From Parvibaculaceae bacterium (GTDB lineage: Bacteria > Pseudomonadota > Alphaproteobacteria > Parvibaculales > Parvibaculaceae): a stretch of DNA of 64,000 nt. Within the stretch, counting starts at the first letter, position 1. Every line of letters begins with the position of its first letter. The translations under genes were made by a program, and so were the position numbers. The notes beneath the pieces are model-generated. The model was not told where the DNA came from, ran no database searches, and was given only the letters and a program-made list of their open reading frames with translations. This document shows, piece after piece, positions 15,392 to 23,997 of this stretch. Where the stretch lies: contig JAHBYJ010000001.1 of the NCBI GenBank assembly GCA_019636015.1, positions 372,001 to 436,000 of the forward strand, in the 5' to 3' direction.

Positions 15392-16675
15392 TCAGCCCCT
15401 CGCCGCCGCAAGCTCGCCCGCAAGCCGCGCGCTCAATTCGCGCACAAGGCGATCCGTTTCAAGCCGCGCCTTCGCGTCGCCGATCCATGGGCCCGCCGCC
15501 TCCGCCGCGGGACCCGAAAGCGCTTCGGCTTCCGCGACCGCGCCGCCGAGATCCTGCACCTTCAAGCGCTCTTCCATGCGCGCGACAACCGCTTCCGTCG
15601 TCTCGCCGGAAATCTCGCCCGTACGCCTGATCGTCACCAGCGATTTCGCATTGGAAACGAAGCGCGACCAGAGCCCGTCTTCATCGGCGCGCCTCTCCGC
15701 ATCGAAGATCGATTGCGCGAGCGAAGGAAAGCGCGCTTCCAGCGCCGCGCGTGTCGGCACGCCGGATTGCGCTGAAGAGGCAAGCGCCTCGAGTTCGGGT
15801 TCGTTCGGCAGGAAGGTCCGCACCACGCCAAGCTCCGTCTCGAAGCTGCCGGCGCTTTCCGCCGCGCGTGCAAGATTGGCAAGCGCAAGGCCGAGCGCCG
15901 CCCGCGCCGCAGCATCGGGGTCTTCCGCCTCTTCCTCGAGCGCCGCGACGCGCGCTTCCATCTTCTCGATCTCGGGCAGGAGCGCGGCGAGGCGGATATC
16001 GAGCGCCTTCACCAGCGCATCGACGCCCTCGACACGCGCACCGAGCCCTTCGGGCGGTAGCCGCGTTTCAAGGGCGGAAACCGCCTGCTGCAGCGAAGCC
16101 ACCGTTTCGCGCGTATCGCCCAGCGCGGATTTGAGATCGCCCGCCTCGCCCGCAATCCCGTCGAGCCGCTCGTTGATCGCCGCCGCACCGTCCGGCGCAT
16201 CGGAAAGCGCGGCAAGATTTCCCTCAAGCGCATCGAGACGCGAGGAGAGCGCGGCAAGCGCTTCGCCATTCGCACCGGCGCTCGTCCCCGCCGCCTCTTC
16301 GAGCGCATCGAGCCGGTCGCCATAGGCGGTGAGTCGCGCATTGTCTTCCTCGCCCGCCGGCAGCACGCCGAGCGCGAAAAGGCCGAGCAGCATGGCCGCC
16401 GCGCCGCCAAGCCCCGCACCGCCCGCAAGGAGAAGTCCTGAATATCCGTTCCGGCCCTTCGCCGGTTTCGCGGCCGCTCGCTCGCCGGGGCCTTCCTTCG
16501 GCGCCTGCTCCTCGCCCTTCACCTCTTCCGCCACGCCGTCCAGCACCGGCGCTTCCTTGCGGTTCTCGCGCGGGCGGCTGTCGCGCTGTCCCGTTTCGGG
16601 CTTCAGATATTCGGCCTGCGTTTCGCCGGACGTCGAGGATGCGTCGTTGGAATTCTTGTTATCTGAATCACTCAT
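15392..16675 (-). CDS. Mitofilin-like (COG4223) inner-membrane protein
   Basis: 427 residues from the ATG at 16675. The first 85 residues are a charged, disordered cytoplasmic region; a glycine-rich membrane helix follows (about 90-115, LLLAGGAGLGGAAAMLLGLF). The next 200 residues are a predicted coiled coil with repeated ALEE, LDAL and ARV heptads, and the C-terminus carries a helical domain resembling the mitofilin (Mic60) signature (SLAQSIFDAERRADEDGLWSRFV). Alphaproteobacterial Mic60 homologues shape the cytoplasmic membrane and lie next to hemY and the heme genes, as here. Family assignment rests on architecture and context more than on single motifs. Confidence 0.85.
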   Translation of the reverse strand: MSDSDNKNSNDASSTSGETQAEYLKPETGQRDSRPRENRKEAPVLDGVAEEVKGEEQAPKEGPGERAAAKPAKGRNGYSGLLLAGGAGLGGAAAMLLGLFALGVLPAGEEDNARLTAYGDRLDALEEAAGTSAGANGEALAALSSRLDALEGNLAALSDAPDGAAAINERLDGIAGEAGDLKSALGDTRETVASLQQAVSALETRLPPEGLGARVEGVDALVKALDIRLAALLPEIEKMEARVAALEEEAEDPDAAARAALGLALANLARAAESAGSFETELGVVRTFLPNEPELEALASSAQSGVPTRAALEARFPSLAQSIFDAERRADEDGLWSRFVSNAKSLVTIRRTGEISGETTEAVVARMEERLKVQDLGGAVAEAEALSGPAAEAAGPWIGDAKARLETDRLVRELSARLAGELAAARG

Positions 16676-16762
16676 GGCGAGGCCTTCTCGGGGGAGGGTT
16701 CCGGCATCGCCCACACTATAGAGAAGCGGACGCGCCGGGTCAGGCTGAACTTCCGGGAAAAA

Positions 16763-17470
16763 TCAGGCGGAAATAAGCGCGAGAAGCGCATCGAGCGACG
16801 GGCTTGCCGCGACCCGGATCTCGGCGATGCCGAGCCCGGAAAGCTCATCCGCAACCGCCGCCGACAGACAATAGGCCGTGACGCGCCCGGGGAAAGGGGC
16901 AAGGCCCGCCTCCCGCATGAGAGAAGCGAACTGCCGTGCGGTGCGCGGCGAGAAGAAGAGCACGCCGTCGATCCCGCCCGCCTTGAGGGCCGCAAGGACG
17001 CTCTCCGGCAGCGCGCGCTTCTCCGCCTTGTAAAGCACCGCGCGCTCGACCTCGAAGCCGCGCGCCTCGAGCATCGCTTTCAGGTCGCCGGCGAGCACGC
17101 TGCCCGCCGCATGGAGGAGTGGCCCCTTGCCCGGATCGAGCACATGCGCCGCCAGCGCATCGAGCGCATTCACATCGCCTTCCGCTGCGCGGACATTCGC
17201 AAAGCCTTCCGCACGCGCCGCGGCCGCGCTCCCCTCGCCCACCGCGAGGACGGGAATCCGTTTCAGATTTTCATCGGCCTGCCGCGCCAATGCGCGCGCA
17301 CCATTGGCACTCGTCACCAGAAGCGCCTGCCATGCGAGCTGCGGCAGCGCCACATCGTCGAGAAAATGAATCGAGAGAAGCGGCGCGATCGTCACCTCAT
17401 GGCGGCGCGCGCGAAGTTCGGCGGCGAGCGCCTCGCTCTCCCGTTCGGGCCGCGTGACGAGGAGCCGCAT
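16763..17470 (-). CDS. hemD: Uroporphyrinogen-III synthase
   Basis: 235 residues. It begins MRLLVTRPERESEALAAELRARRHE, the standard HemD start; an upstream GTG at 17479 overlaps the hemC stop (GTGA) and is a possible coupled start adding three residues. Later landmarks are LLVTSANGARAL and GVLFFSPRTARQFASLM. HemD is poorly conserved in sequence, so the location after hemC supports the call. It cyclises hydroxymethylbilane with inversion of ring D, giving uroporphyrinogen III for heme, siroheme and cobalamin. The mitofilin-like gene follows after 87 bp. Confidence 0.93.
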   Translation of the reverse strand: MRLLVTRPERESEALAAELRARRHEVTIAPLLSIHFLDDVALPQLAWQALLVTSANGARALARQADENLKRIPVLAVGEGSAAAARAEGFANVRAAEGDVNALDALAAHVLDPGKGPLLHAAGSVLAGDLKAMLEARGFEVERAVLYKAEKRALPESVLAALKAGGIDGVLFFSPRTARQFASLMREAGLAPFPGRVTAYCLSAAVADELSGLGIAEIRVAASPSLDALLALISA

Positions 17471-17475
17471 CTGCC

Positions 17476-18402
17476 TCACGCGCCCGAAAAGAAATTCGGA
17501 CCCGCGCGGGATTTGAGTTCTTCGCCCGCATCCATGCCCATGGTGACCGCATCCTGCGCAAGCCCCTCGCGCTCCGTCTCGATCACTTCTGTGCCATCCG
17601 GCGTCAGCACCATGCCGCGCAGCCTCATCCGCTCGCCCGAGATTTCCGCAAGCGCTGCAATCGGCGTGCGGCAGGAGCCGTCGAGTACGGCGAGCAGCGC
17701 CCGCTCGGCCGCGACGCGCAATCCGGTCTCGCCATGATGGATTTTCTGCAGCAGATGAAACGCTTCATCGTCGCCTGCGCGCCGCTCGATGCCGATCGCG
17801 CCCTGCGCCACGGCGGGCAGCATCTCTTCCGGCGCGATGGAAGCGGTGATGCGGTCCGAAAGCCCCATGCGGTTGAGCCCCGCAACGGCGAGGAAGGTCG
17901 CATCCGCCACACCATCGGCAAGCTTCCTGAGCCGCGTGTCGACATTGCCGCGAAACGGCACCACCTCGAGATCGGGCCGCCGCGCCTTCAGTTGCGCCGC
18001 GCGCCGGAGCGACGAGGTGCCGACCTTCGAGCCCGCAGGCAGCGCCGCGAGAGAGGGAGCCTTCAGCGAGATGAAGGCATCGCGCGGGTCTTCCCTCTCG
18101 AGCAGGCAATCGATTACAAGCCCGTCGGGCAGCACGGTCGGCATGTCCTTCATCGAATGGACCGCGACATCGATCCGCGCATCGAGAAGCTGCTCCTCGA
18201 TTTCTTCCGTGAAGAGCCCCTTGCCGCCGATCTCCGAAAGCGCCCGGTCCTGCACCCGGTCGCCTGCCGTGCTGATCACGACGATCTCGGTCACCTCTTC
18301 CACATGGGCATGGGCGGCAAGCGCGATCCGCCGCGCCACCTCGTTCGCCTGGATGAGCGCGAGTTTCGAGCCACGGGTTCCGATGCGGTAGCGGCGTTGC
18401 AT
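17476..18402 (-). CDS. hemC: Porphobilinogen deaminase (hydroxymethylbilane synthase)
   Basis: 308 residues, full length. Landmarks: IGTRGSKLAL (7-16), DVAVHSMKDMPT (78-89), the substrate-binding arginines in GTSSLRRAAQL and FRGNVDTRL, and the cofactor cysteine Cys244 in LDGSCRTPIA, which holds the dipyrromethane primer. It polymerises four porphobilinogens to hydroxymethylbilane in the cytoplasm. It is first in the hemC-hemD-mitofilin-hemY order, divergent from tsaD with 135 bp between them, the usual arrangement in Rhizobiales. Confidence 0.97.
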   Translation of the reverse strand: MQRRYRIGTRGSKLALIQANEVARRIALAAHAHVEEVTEIVVISTAGDRVQDRALSEIGGKGLFTEEIEEQLLDARIDVAVHSMKDMPTVLPDGLVIDCLLEREDPRDAFISLKAPSLAALPAGSKVGTSSLRRAAQLKARRPDLEVVPFRGNVDTRLRKLADGVADATFLAVAGLNRMGLSDRITASIAPEEMLPAVAQGAIGIERRAGDDEAFHLLQKIHHGETGLRVAAERALLAVLDGSCRTPIAALAEISGERMRLRGMVLTPDGTEVIETEREGLAQDAVTMGMDAGEELKSRAGPNFFSGA

Positions 18403-18537
18403 TGAGGGTCTCTGAAGTTGTATGCCAGCGGGAACCCCGCGCGGAGCGGTTCGTTCCGAGGCCCCTTATAGCCCTTTCGTCCGCGAGGCGAGAAGGAAAG
18501 CCCGGGCGTTCCGGGCATTTTTGCCAGAAGAAGCTGC

Positions 18538-19620
18538 ATGAACCGGCCCCTGACCATCCTCGGCATCGAAACGAGCTGCGACGAGACCGCGGCCGCCGTG
18601 GTGCGCCGCCCGGCGGGCGGCGGGCGGGGCGAAATCCTCTCCAATGCCGTCTTCTCGCAGATCGAGGCCCATGCGCCTTTCGGTGGCGTGGTGCCGGAAA
18701 TCGCCGCCCGCGCCCATGTCGAGCATCTGGACGGGCTCATTGCCCGCGCCATGAAGGAGGCGGGCACGGACTGGGACGACCTCGACGGCATCGCCGCAAC
18801 CGCAGGGCCTGGCCTTATCGGGGGCGTCATCGTCGGCCTGATGACGGCAAAGGGCATCGCGGCGGCGCGCGGCCTCCCCTTCATTGCGGTCAACCACCTC
18901 GAAGGCCATGCGCTCACCGCCCGGCTGACCGACGGCCTCCCCTTTCCCTATCTCCTGCTTCTTGTCTCCGGCGGCCACAGCCAGCTGCTTGTGGTCGAGG
19001 GTGTCGGCCGCTATCGCCGCCTCGGCACCACCATCGACGATGCGGTGGGCGAGGCTTTCGACAAGGTGGCGAAGCTGATGGGGCTTGGCTATCCGGGCGG
19101 CCCCGCCGTGGAGCGCATCGCCCGCGAGGGCAATGCCGCGCGCTTTCCGCTCCCCCGGCCCATGGCCGGGCGGCCGGGCTGCGATTTCTCCTTTTCGGGC
19201 CTCAAGACCGCCGTGCGCCAGCTTGCGGAAGGACGGGAAACCCTATCGGGGGAGGACAAGGCCGATATTGCCGCCGCCTTCCAATGCGCGGTCGGCGATG
19301 TCCTTTCCGACCGCTGCGAGAACGCCATGGCCGCGGCGAATGATCTGATCCCGCCCGGCCATCGCCGTCTTGTCGTGGCGGGCGGCGTTGCCGCCAACCT
19401 GGTGCTGCGCGAGCGGCTGATGGTTTCGGCCCATGCCTTCGGCTATGAATTTGTTGTCCCCCCCTTGAAGCTCTGCACCGATAATGGCGCCATGATCGCC
19501 TGGGCGGGGGCGGAGCGCATGGCGCTCGGCCTCACCGATCCGATCGATACCGGGCCCCGCGCCCGCTGGCCGCTCGACCCCGAAGCCGCGCCCGCAAGGG
19601 GCGCCGGCGTGAAAGCCTGA
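18538..19620 (+). CDS. tsaD: tRNA N6-adenosine threonylcarbamoyltransferase
   Basis: 360 residues. It starts [17 protein letters not shown], includes the metal-binding HLEGH (His120, His124), the [12 protein letters not shown] segment (49-60) and [11 protein letters not shown], and ends with [12 protein letters not shown], all signatures of the Kae1/TsaD/Qri7 family. TsaD transfers the threonylcarbamoyl group to A37 of ANN-decoding tRNAs. It is divergent from hemC. The esterase gene begins 13 bp after its stop codon, so the two probably share a message. Confidence 0.97.
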   Translation: MNRPLTILGIETSCDETAAAVVRRPAGGGRGEILSNAVFSQIEAHAPFGGVVPEIAARAHVEHLDGLIARAMKEAGTDWDDLDGIAATAGPGLIGGVIVGLMTAKGIAAARGLPFIAVNHLEGHALTARLTDGLPFPYLLLLVSGGHSQLLVVEGVGRYRRLGTTIDDAVGEAFDKVAKLMGLGYPGGPAVERIAREGNAARFPLPRPMAGRPGCDFSFSGLKTAVRQLAEGRETLSGEDKADIAAAFQCAVGDVLSDRCENAMAAANDLIPPGHRRLVVAGGVAANLVLRERLMVSAHAFGYEFVVPPLKLCTDNGAMIAWAGAERMALGLTDPIDTGPRARWPLDPEAAPARGAGVKA

Positions 19621-19633
19621 CGGAAGGAAGCCC

Positions 19634-20539
19634 ATGAGCCTGCAGCTTGTTCTCCTCAATCAATTGCTGCGCTGGCAGATCAAGCGCCGCTTCCGCAAGA
19701 ATCCCGATGTGCAATTGCTGCGGCCATTGATGCTTCAGATGGAAGCGCGGACGTCGCGCCTCCCCGCCGATATCGCGGTCGAAGACCTCGCCCTTGGCGG
19801 CGTGCCCACGGAACGCCTCTCGGCGCCCGGCGCCGATGACAGCCGCACCTTCTTCTATATCCATGGCGGCGGCTTCGTCGGCGGCTCGCCCCGCACCCAC
19901 CGCCCGCTCACCTGGCGTCTGGCGAAAGAGGTCGGCGTGCCCGTCCATGCGATCGACTACCGCCTCGCGCCGGAACACCCCTATCCGGCCGCGCTCGACG
20001 ATTGTGTCGCCGCTTACCGCGCGCTGCTCGACAAGGGCTATGCCGCGAAATCGATTGTCGCGGGCGGCGATTCCGCGGGCGGCAACCTGACGCTCGCGCT
20101 CGCCCTGCGCCTCAAGGCGGAGGGTCTGCCGCTCCCGGCAGCGCTCATCTGCCTTTCGCCGGCGACCGACATGACCGGCACCGGCGCCTCGCGCCACGAG
20201 AATGCCGAGGCCGATTCGCTTTTCGTCGAGGAGATGTTCGACAGCCTGAAGCCTGCCTATTTTCACGGGCTCGACGAGCGCGATCCCTTCCTCTCGCCGC
20301 TCTTCGGCGATGTGACGGGCTTCCCGCCCGTGCTGCTCCAGGTCGGCGAGTGCGAAATGCTGCGCGACGATTCCGTGCGCATGGCGGAAAACCTGAAAGC
20401 CGCGGGCGTCGAGACCGTGCTCGAGGTCTGGCCGAAGGTCTGGCATGTCTGGCAGCTCAATGCCGACATGCTTCCGGAAGGCCGCGAGGCAATCACCCAC
20501 ATCACCCGCTTCGCCCGCCAGCACCTCGCCCTCACCTGA
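19634..20539 (+). CDS. Hormone-sensitive-lipase-type alpha/beta hydrolase
   Basis: 301 residues. The HSL-family oxyanion motif HGGGF is at 77-81, the nucleophile elbow GGDSAGGN puts Ser147 in place, and the acid (DERDPFLSPLFG) and histidine (WPKVWHVWQ) follow at family spacing. No signal peptide, so it is cytoplasmic. Such enzymes cleave short-chain esters or lactones; the substrate is unknown. GGAAGGA precedes the ATG. Its neighbour tsaD has an unrelated function, so the coupling is likely incidental. Confidence 0.9.
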   Translation: MSLQLVLLNQLLRWQIKRRFRKNPDVQLLRPLMLQMEARTSRLPADIAVEDLALGGVPTERLSAPGADDSRTFFYIHGGGFVGGSPRTHRPLTWRLAKEVGVPVHAIDYRLAPEHPYPAALDDCVAAYRALLDKGYAAKSIVAGGDSAGGNLTLALALRLKAEGLPLPAALICLSPATDMTGTGASRHENAEADSLFVEEMFDSLKPAYFHGLDERDPFLSPLFGDVTGFPPVLLQVGECEMLRDDSVRMAENLKAAGVETVLEVWPKVWHVWQLNADMLPEGREAITHITRFARQHLALT

Positions 20540-20540
20540 A

Positions 20541-20572
20541 AAAAGAACCCCGCCGCGGGGAGGCGGCGGGGT
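20541..20572 (-). terminator. Terminator ending the two-gene small membrane protein transcript
   Basis: Stem ACCCCGCCGC (20547-20556) / GCGGCGGGGT (20563-20572). On the minus strand it is followed by TTCTTTTTT, on the plus strand by no T run, so it mainly serves the minus-strand unit to its right. Confidence 0.8.
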
Positions 20573-20603
20573 CAAGCGCCCTCGGGGGGAGGGCTCGGGG
20601 ATC

Positions 20604-20641
20604 ACCGGACTTCCATCGAGGGGGGAGGGAAGAAGTCCGGT
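20604..20641. repeat. 10-bp inverted repeat in the 3' region of the small-protein transcript
   Basis: ACCGGACTTC (20604-20613) pairs with GAAGTCCGGT (20632-20641) around a purine-rich loop. No T run. It could protect the 3' end of the mRNA or be part of a small RNA. Confidence 0.5.
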
Positions 20642-20665
20642 CGAGGAAACCTGTTGCGGATCGGC

Positions 20666-20791
20666 TCAGACGATCTGGGCGACGCCCGAGGTCTGTACGA
20701 TCAGGGCAATCGTGTAGACCACGAGCAACGCGGCGGCGGCTTTGGTGGCGACGCGCTCCGCGAGGGGGAGGATGTTCCGGTTCGGCGTCAT
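20666..20791 (-). CDS. Small membrane protein, 41 residues
   Basis: ATG at 20791 with AAGGA seven bases upstream. The product has a basic N-terminal part (MTPNRNILPLAERVATKAAA) followed by one hydrophobic segment (ALLVVYTIALIVQTSGVAQIV) running to the C-terminus. I do not recognise the family. It lies 57 bp after a similar 34-residue gene on the same strand, and a terminator with a T run follows. A good ribosome-binding site, the terminator and the matching neighbour argue that it is translated. Confidence 0.6.
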   Translation of the reverse strand: MTPNRNILPLAERVATKAAAALLVVYTIALIVQTSGVAQIV

Positions 20792-20848
20792 GTCGGTATT
20801 CCTTCTCGGACGGCGGGGTCTCCGCCTGAAATTCGGTCTCGCCTTCGC

Positions 20849-20953
20849 TCAGACCGCGTACTGGGACGCGACCTGGGCGAGAAACACGACGGCATAGCCG
20901 GCGACGGCGAGGGTAAGAACGCGGCTCGTCAGCTTGGAATTCAGAGTGATCAT
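20849..20953 (-). CDS. Small membrane protein, 34 residues
   Basis: ATG at 20953 with AGGAG at ideal spacing. The product is MITLNSKLTSRVLTLAVAG followed by YAVVFLAQVASQYAV: a short polar start with Lys and Arg, then one hydrophobic segment. It resembles the next gene in plan (basic N-terminus, single membrane helix, ending in an AQV-type tail), suggesting two related subunits or a duplication. Family not recognised. An AT-rich promoter region lies upstream (about 21030-21075), with a TGC-AAC-GCA element just beyond it. Confidence 0.6.
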   Translation of the reverse strand: MITLNSKLTSRVLTLAVAGYAVVFLAQVASQYAV

Positions 20954-21077
20954 GGCTCGTCTCCTGATGCTTCGGCGGGGCTGCTTTCCGGGGTTCCCCG
21001 CTGACAGGCTGGATGTAGGGGAGCCTTGAATGAAAAACAATGAATAAAACAAAAAATATTCAGCGTTCAGGATTTAT

Positions 21078-21095
21078 GTTGCTGCAACGCAACAC
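21078..21095. promoter_or_regulatory. GTTGC-T-GCAAC palindrome with extra GCAAC, putative operator
   Basis: GTTGC (21078-21082), T, GCAAC (21084-21088), GCAAC (21089-21093). It shares 13 of 16 positions with the left arm of the inverted repeat at 6368 (GTTGTTGCAACGCACA). It lies about 125 bp upstream of the 34-residue gene. Confidence 0.4.
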
Positions 21096-21145
21096 AAGGC
21101 GTCTCCAGACCCTACGAAAATTGCGTGTTTTCAATGGCTTGAATT

Positions 21146-21182
21146 AAAAATGCGCCGCATCCTCCGGTCAGATGCGGCGCAA
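21146..21182 (-). terminator. Terminator of the TetR gene
   Basis: Stem TGCGCCGCAT (21151-21160) / ATGCGGCGCA (21172-21181), followed on the minus strand by TTTTTAATT. It separates the TetR gene from the small-protein genes downstream. Confidence 0.85.
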
Positions 21183-21217
21183 CAAAAATAGAGGCTTGTG
21201 GATAAGTCTGGAACGAT

Positions 21218-21844
21218 TCAAGCCATGACGGCCTGTTTTTCCGGGTCGACACAGGCGCAGCCGGCCCGAAGTCCCGCCACCACGATCTGGTAGACGCCTT
21301 CGAGCTCCCTTTCGAGCTTCGGCAGCGGCAGGCGGGTGAATAGCTGGGGATAGGAGAATTTGAGCGTGGCCGCCTGGATCATCTCGGCGGCGAAATCGGG
21401 GTCCGGCACATTGAACTCGCCCGAGAGATTGCCGAGCTCGACGATACGGGCCAGCACCTCGCGCTCCCGCTCCAGGCCCTCATTATGGAATTCCGGCCGC
21501 TCGGCAGTCACGATCTGGGCCATCTCGACGATTTTCGGGTTTTCTTCCAGTTTGTGGAAGGTTTCGCGGAGATCCATGAACAGGAAATCGTGAAGCCGCT
21601 GCGCGGCGGTCCGGCCCGGCGTGGTCAGCACCCGGCCGAGATCTTCCGCCGTCTGGGTCGAGGCCTCGCGGCAGATCGCCTCCGCAATATCGAGCTTTCC
21701 TGCGAAATATCGATAGAGATTGCCCGGCGACATATCGCAATCGACGGCAAGCTCCGCCATGGTTGTCTTGCCATAGCCGTAATGCATGAAGCGGCGTTTG
21801 GCGGCGGCGAGGATTTTCTGATGCGTATCGTCTTGAATGCTCAT
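21218..21844 (-). CDS. TetR family transcriptional regulator
   Basis: 208 residues. The N-terminal helix-turn-helix is typical: KILAAAKRRFMHYGYGKTTMAELAVDCDMSPGNLYRYFAGKLDIAEAI (about 9-57 in total). The ligand domain (60-208) is not assignable; it has a phenylalanine- and leucine-rich middle part (FLFMDLRETFHKLEENPKIVEMAQI) and ends near a Cys pair (GCACVDPE). Divergent from gpsA, with a short palindrome (AACGA-A-TCGTT) in the intergenic region that may be its operator. Effector and targets are unknown. Confidence 0.92.
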   Translation of the reverse strand: MSIQDDTHQKILAAAKRRFMHYGYGKTTMAELAVDCDMSPGNLYRYFAGKLDIAEAICREASTQTAEDLGRVLTTPGRTAAQRLHDFLFMDLRETFHKLEENPKIVEMAQIVTAERPEFHNEGLEREREVLARIVELGNLSGEFNVPDPDFAAEMIQAATLKFSYPQLFTRLPLPKLERELEGVYQIVVAGLRAGCACVDPEKQAVMA

Positions 21845-21876
21845 ACAGATAGTTTAATGCGCCGAAGTAAATAATC

Positions 21877-21887
21877 AACGAATCGTT
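21877..21887. promoter_or_regulatory. Palindrome AACGA-A-TCGTT, possible TetR operator
   Basis: An 11-bp palindrome 33 bp upstream of the TetR start, followed at once by a second AATCGTT half. Position fits autoregulation of TetR and possibly control of gpsA. Confidence 0.35.
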
Positions 21888-21933
21888 CAATCGTTAGCGC
21901 CTGCAACATGAGCCTGCCCGCCGGAGACCTCAC

Positions 21934-22935
21934 TTGAGCCAGAAATACCAGAAAATATCGGTGGTTGGCGGCGGCGCCTGGGGAACGGCGCTGGCCCAGG
22001 TGGCGGCCAAGGCCGGCCGCGAGGTGACGCTCTGGGCCCGCGAGGCAGACGTCGTGGAGGCGGTGAATGCCGCCCATGAGAACCGGGCCTTCCTGCCCGG
22101 CATTCCGCTCGACCCCTCGATCCGCGCGACCGGCGACATTGCCGAAGCGGCCCATGGCGACGCCCTGCTGATGGTGACGCCCGCCCAGCATATGCGCCGG
22201 ATGCTGGAGGAACTCGCCCCCCATGTGGCGGAGGGAAAGCCTGTCGTGCTCTGCGCCAAGGGCGTTGAGCAATCGACCAGCCAGCTGCTGACCGAGGTGC
22301 TCGCCGAGGCCATGCCCCGCGCCCTGCCCGCCGTCCTTTCGGGCCCGAGCTTTGCGGCGGAAGTCGCACGCGGGCTGCCGACGGCGGTGACGCTTGCCTG
22401 CGAGGACGAGGCGGTGGCCGAAGCCCTCGTCCATGCGATCGGGCTTGCGACCTTCCGGCCCTATTACTCCTCAGACCTCATCGGCGCCGAAATCGGCGGC
22501 GCAGTGAAGAATGTCCTCGCCATTGCCTGCGGCATTGTCGAGGGCAAGAAATTCGGCGACAGCGCGCGCGCCGCGCTCACCACACGCGGCTTCGCGGAGC
22601 TGACGCGGCTCGGCCTTGCGCTTGGCGCAAAGCCCGAAACGCTGGCGGGGCTTTCCGGCCTTGGCGACCTCATCCTCACCTGCAACTCGCCGAAATCGCG
22701 CAACATGTCGCTCGGCCTCGCGCTTGGCGAAGGCAAGACGCTGGAAGAGATCATGGGCGCGCGCAATTCGGTCAGCGAAGGCGTGCACTCCGCCACCGCC
22801 GTCGTGGCGCTTGCCCGCCGCTACGGTATAGAAATGCCGATCGCCGAAGCGGTGGCGAATATCGTGACCGGCCGCGCCGGCGTCGATGAAACCATCGCGG
22901 CGCTGCTCGCCCGCCCCTTCCGCAGCGAAACCTGA
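21934..22935 (+). CDS. gpsA: Glycerol-3-phosphate dehydrogenase (NAD(P)+)
   Basis: 333 residues, starting at a TTG with GGAGA eight bases upstream; no in-frame ATG precedes it. The NAD-binding motif [13 protein letters not shown] (10-22), [19 protein letters not shown], the catalytic lysine region [14 protein letters not shown] and [12 protein letters not shown] are all GpsA signatures. It reduces dihydroxyacetone phosphate to sn-glycerol-3-phosphate for phospholipid synthesis. It opens a plus-strand run gpsA-YciI-EVE-Rieske with gaps of 14 bp or less. Confidence 0.96.
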   Translation: MSQKYQKISVVGGGAWGTALAQVAAKAGREVTLWAREADVVEAVNAAHENRAFLPGIPLDPSIRATGDIAEAAHGDALLMVTPAQHMRRMLEELAPHVAEGKPVVLCAKGVEQSTSQLLTEVLAEAMPRALPAVLSGPSFAAEVARGLPTAVTLACEDEAVAEALVHAIGLATFRPYYSSDLIGAEIGGAVKNVLAIACGIVEGKKFGDSARAALTTRGFAELTRLGLALGAKPETLAGLSGLGDLILTCNSPKSRNMSLGLALGEGKTLEEIMGARNSVSEGVHSATAVVALARRYGIEMPIAEAVANIVTGRAGVDETIAALLARPFRSET

Positions 22936-22949
22936 AAACGGAAACCGAC

Positions 22950-23234
22950 ATGCTCTTCTGCCTCATCTGCACCGACAAGCCGGACGCGCTCGACCTGCGC
23001 CTCGCCAATCGCGAAGCTCACCTGAAGTACTGGGGCGAGGCAGGTTGCGTGAAAATCGGCGGGCCATTCACCAATGACGATCAGAGCGTCATGAACGGCT
23101 CCATGCTGGTGATCGATGTGGCCGATCGCAGGGCGGCGGAAAAACTCGTCGAGAACGATCCCTACAACAAGGCGGGACTTTTCGTGGCGACGGAAGTGCG
23201 CGCCTGGAAATGGCTGCTCGGCCAGAAGGACTGA
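22950..23234 (+). CDS. YciI-like protein
   Basis: 94 residues. It has the YciI/YCII plan of a small dimeric ferredoxin-like fold: MLFCLICTDKPDALDLRL start, HLKYWGEAG with the conserved histidine (29), GPFTNDD and a GSMLVIDVADRRAAEKLVENDPY segment containing the family's D-P-Y motif. Related proteins include dehydrochlorinases and hydrolases, but most YciI members have no known reaction. It follows gpsA by 14 bp and precedes the EVE gene by 5 bp, a conserved alphaproteobacterial order. Confidence 0.9.
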   Translation: MLFCLICTDKPDALDLRLANREAHLKYWGEAGCVKIGGPFTNDDQSVMNGSMLVIDVADRRAAEKLVENDPYNKAGLFVATEVRAWKWLLGQKD

Positions 23235-23239
23235 AGATC

Positions 23240-23665
23240 ATGGCTTACTGGCTTTTCAAATCCGAACCGTCCACTTGGTCCTGGGAGGACCAGAAGAAAA
23301 AGGGCGCGAAGGGCGAGCCCTGGAACGGCGTTCGCAATTATCAGGCGAACAACAACATGAAGGCGATGAAAAAGGGCGACCTCGGCTTTTTCTATCATTC
23401 GGTGGATGAGAAGAGCATTGTCGGCATCGTCCGCGTGATCGGAGAGCACCGCCCGGACCCGACGGACGAAAAGGGAAAGTTCGGTCTTGTCGTGATCGAA
23501 GCGGTCGAGGATTTGCCGAAGCCCGTGACGCTTGACGATGTGAAGAAGGAGCCGGCGCTTCGCGACATGGTGCTGGCGAATAATTCGCGTCTCTCCGTGC
23601 AGCCGGTGCGCGACGATGAATGGAAGCTCGTCTGCAAGATGGGCGGGCTGAAGAAAGCGCCGTGA
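23240..23665 (+). CDS. EVE domain protein
   Basis: 141 residues starting at the ATG at 23240 (MAYWLFKSEPSTWSWEDQ); the longer frame begins inside the YciI gene and is not used. KSEP, WNGVRNYQANN, GDLGFFYHS and the later LANNSRLSVQPV are EVE (thymocyte nuclear protein 1-like) signatures. EVE domains share the PUA-like fold with YTH and are thought to bind modified bases in RNA or DNA. Its last codon overlaps the GTG start of the Rieske gene (GTGA). Confidence 0.92.
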   Translation: MAYWLFKSEPSTWSWEDQKKKGAKGEPWNGVRNYQANNNMKAMKKGDLGFFYHSVDEKSIVGIVRVIGEHRPDPTDEKGKFGLVVIEAVEDLPKPVTLDDVKKEPALRDMVLANNSRLSVQPVRDDEWKLVCKMGGLKKAP

Positions 23666-23997
23666 CGGGACCGGAAATCTGCGCACTTGACGATCTCGAC
23701 GACCCGGGCGCGCGCGGTTTCACGCTCGATGAGGGAAAGTCGCGCCGCGATATCTTCCTTGTACGGAAGGAGGGCGCCGTCTTCGCCTATCTGAACCGTT
23801 GCCCCCATGCGAACCAGAAGCTCGACGCAAGGCCCGGCCGCTTTCTCACGCAGGACGAAACGCAGATCATCTGCGGCGGTCACGCCGCCCTCTTCCGCAT
23901 CGAGGACGGGCTCTGCACCAGCGGCCCCTGCGCGGGGCAACGCCTTGAGCCCATCGTGGTGGAAGTGGCGGACGGCGTGGTGCGGCTGGCGGGCTAG
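23662..23997 (+). CDS. Rieske [2Fe-2S] domain protein
   Basis: 111 residues from a GTG start overlapping the EVE stop codon (GTGA), implying translational coupling. The cluster ligands are all present: Cys47-x-His49 (RCPHAN) and Cys71-x2-His74 (CGGHAALF). The size fits a soluble ferredoxin-like Rieske protein such as a NirD- or dioxygenase-ferredoxin-type electron carrier. No partner oxygenase or reductase lies nearby, so its acceptor is unknown. Its stop codon overlaps the end of the convergent doc gene. Confidence 0.9.
   Translation: MTGPEICALDDLDDPGARGFTLDEGKSRRDIFLVRKEGAVFAYLNRCPHANQKLDARPGRFLTQDETQIICGGHAALFRIEDGLCTSGPCAGQRLEPIVVEVADGVVRLAG

Noticed and set aside
21173..21184. TGCGGCGCAACA as a further TGC-N3-GCA operator
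   Set aside because: It is part of the TetR terminator stem, so the match is explained by the hairpin.
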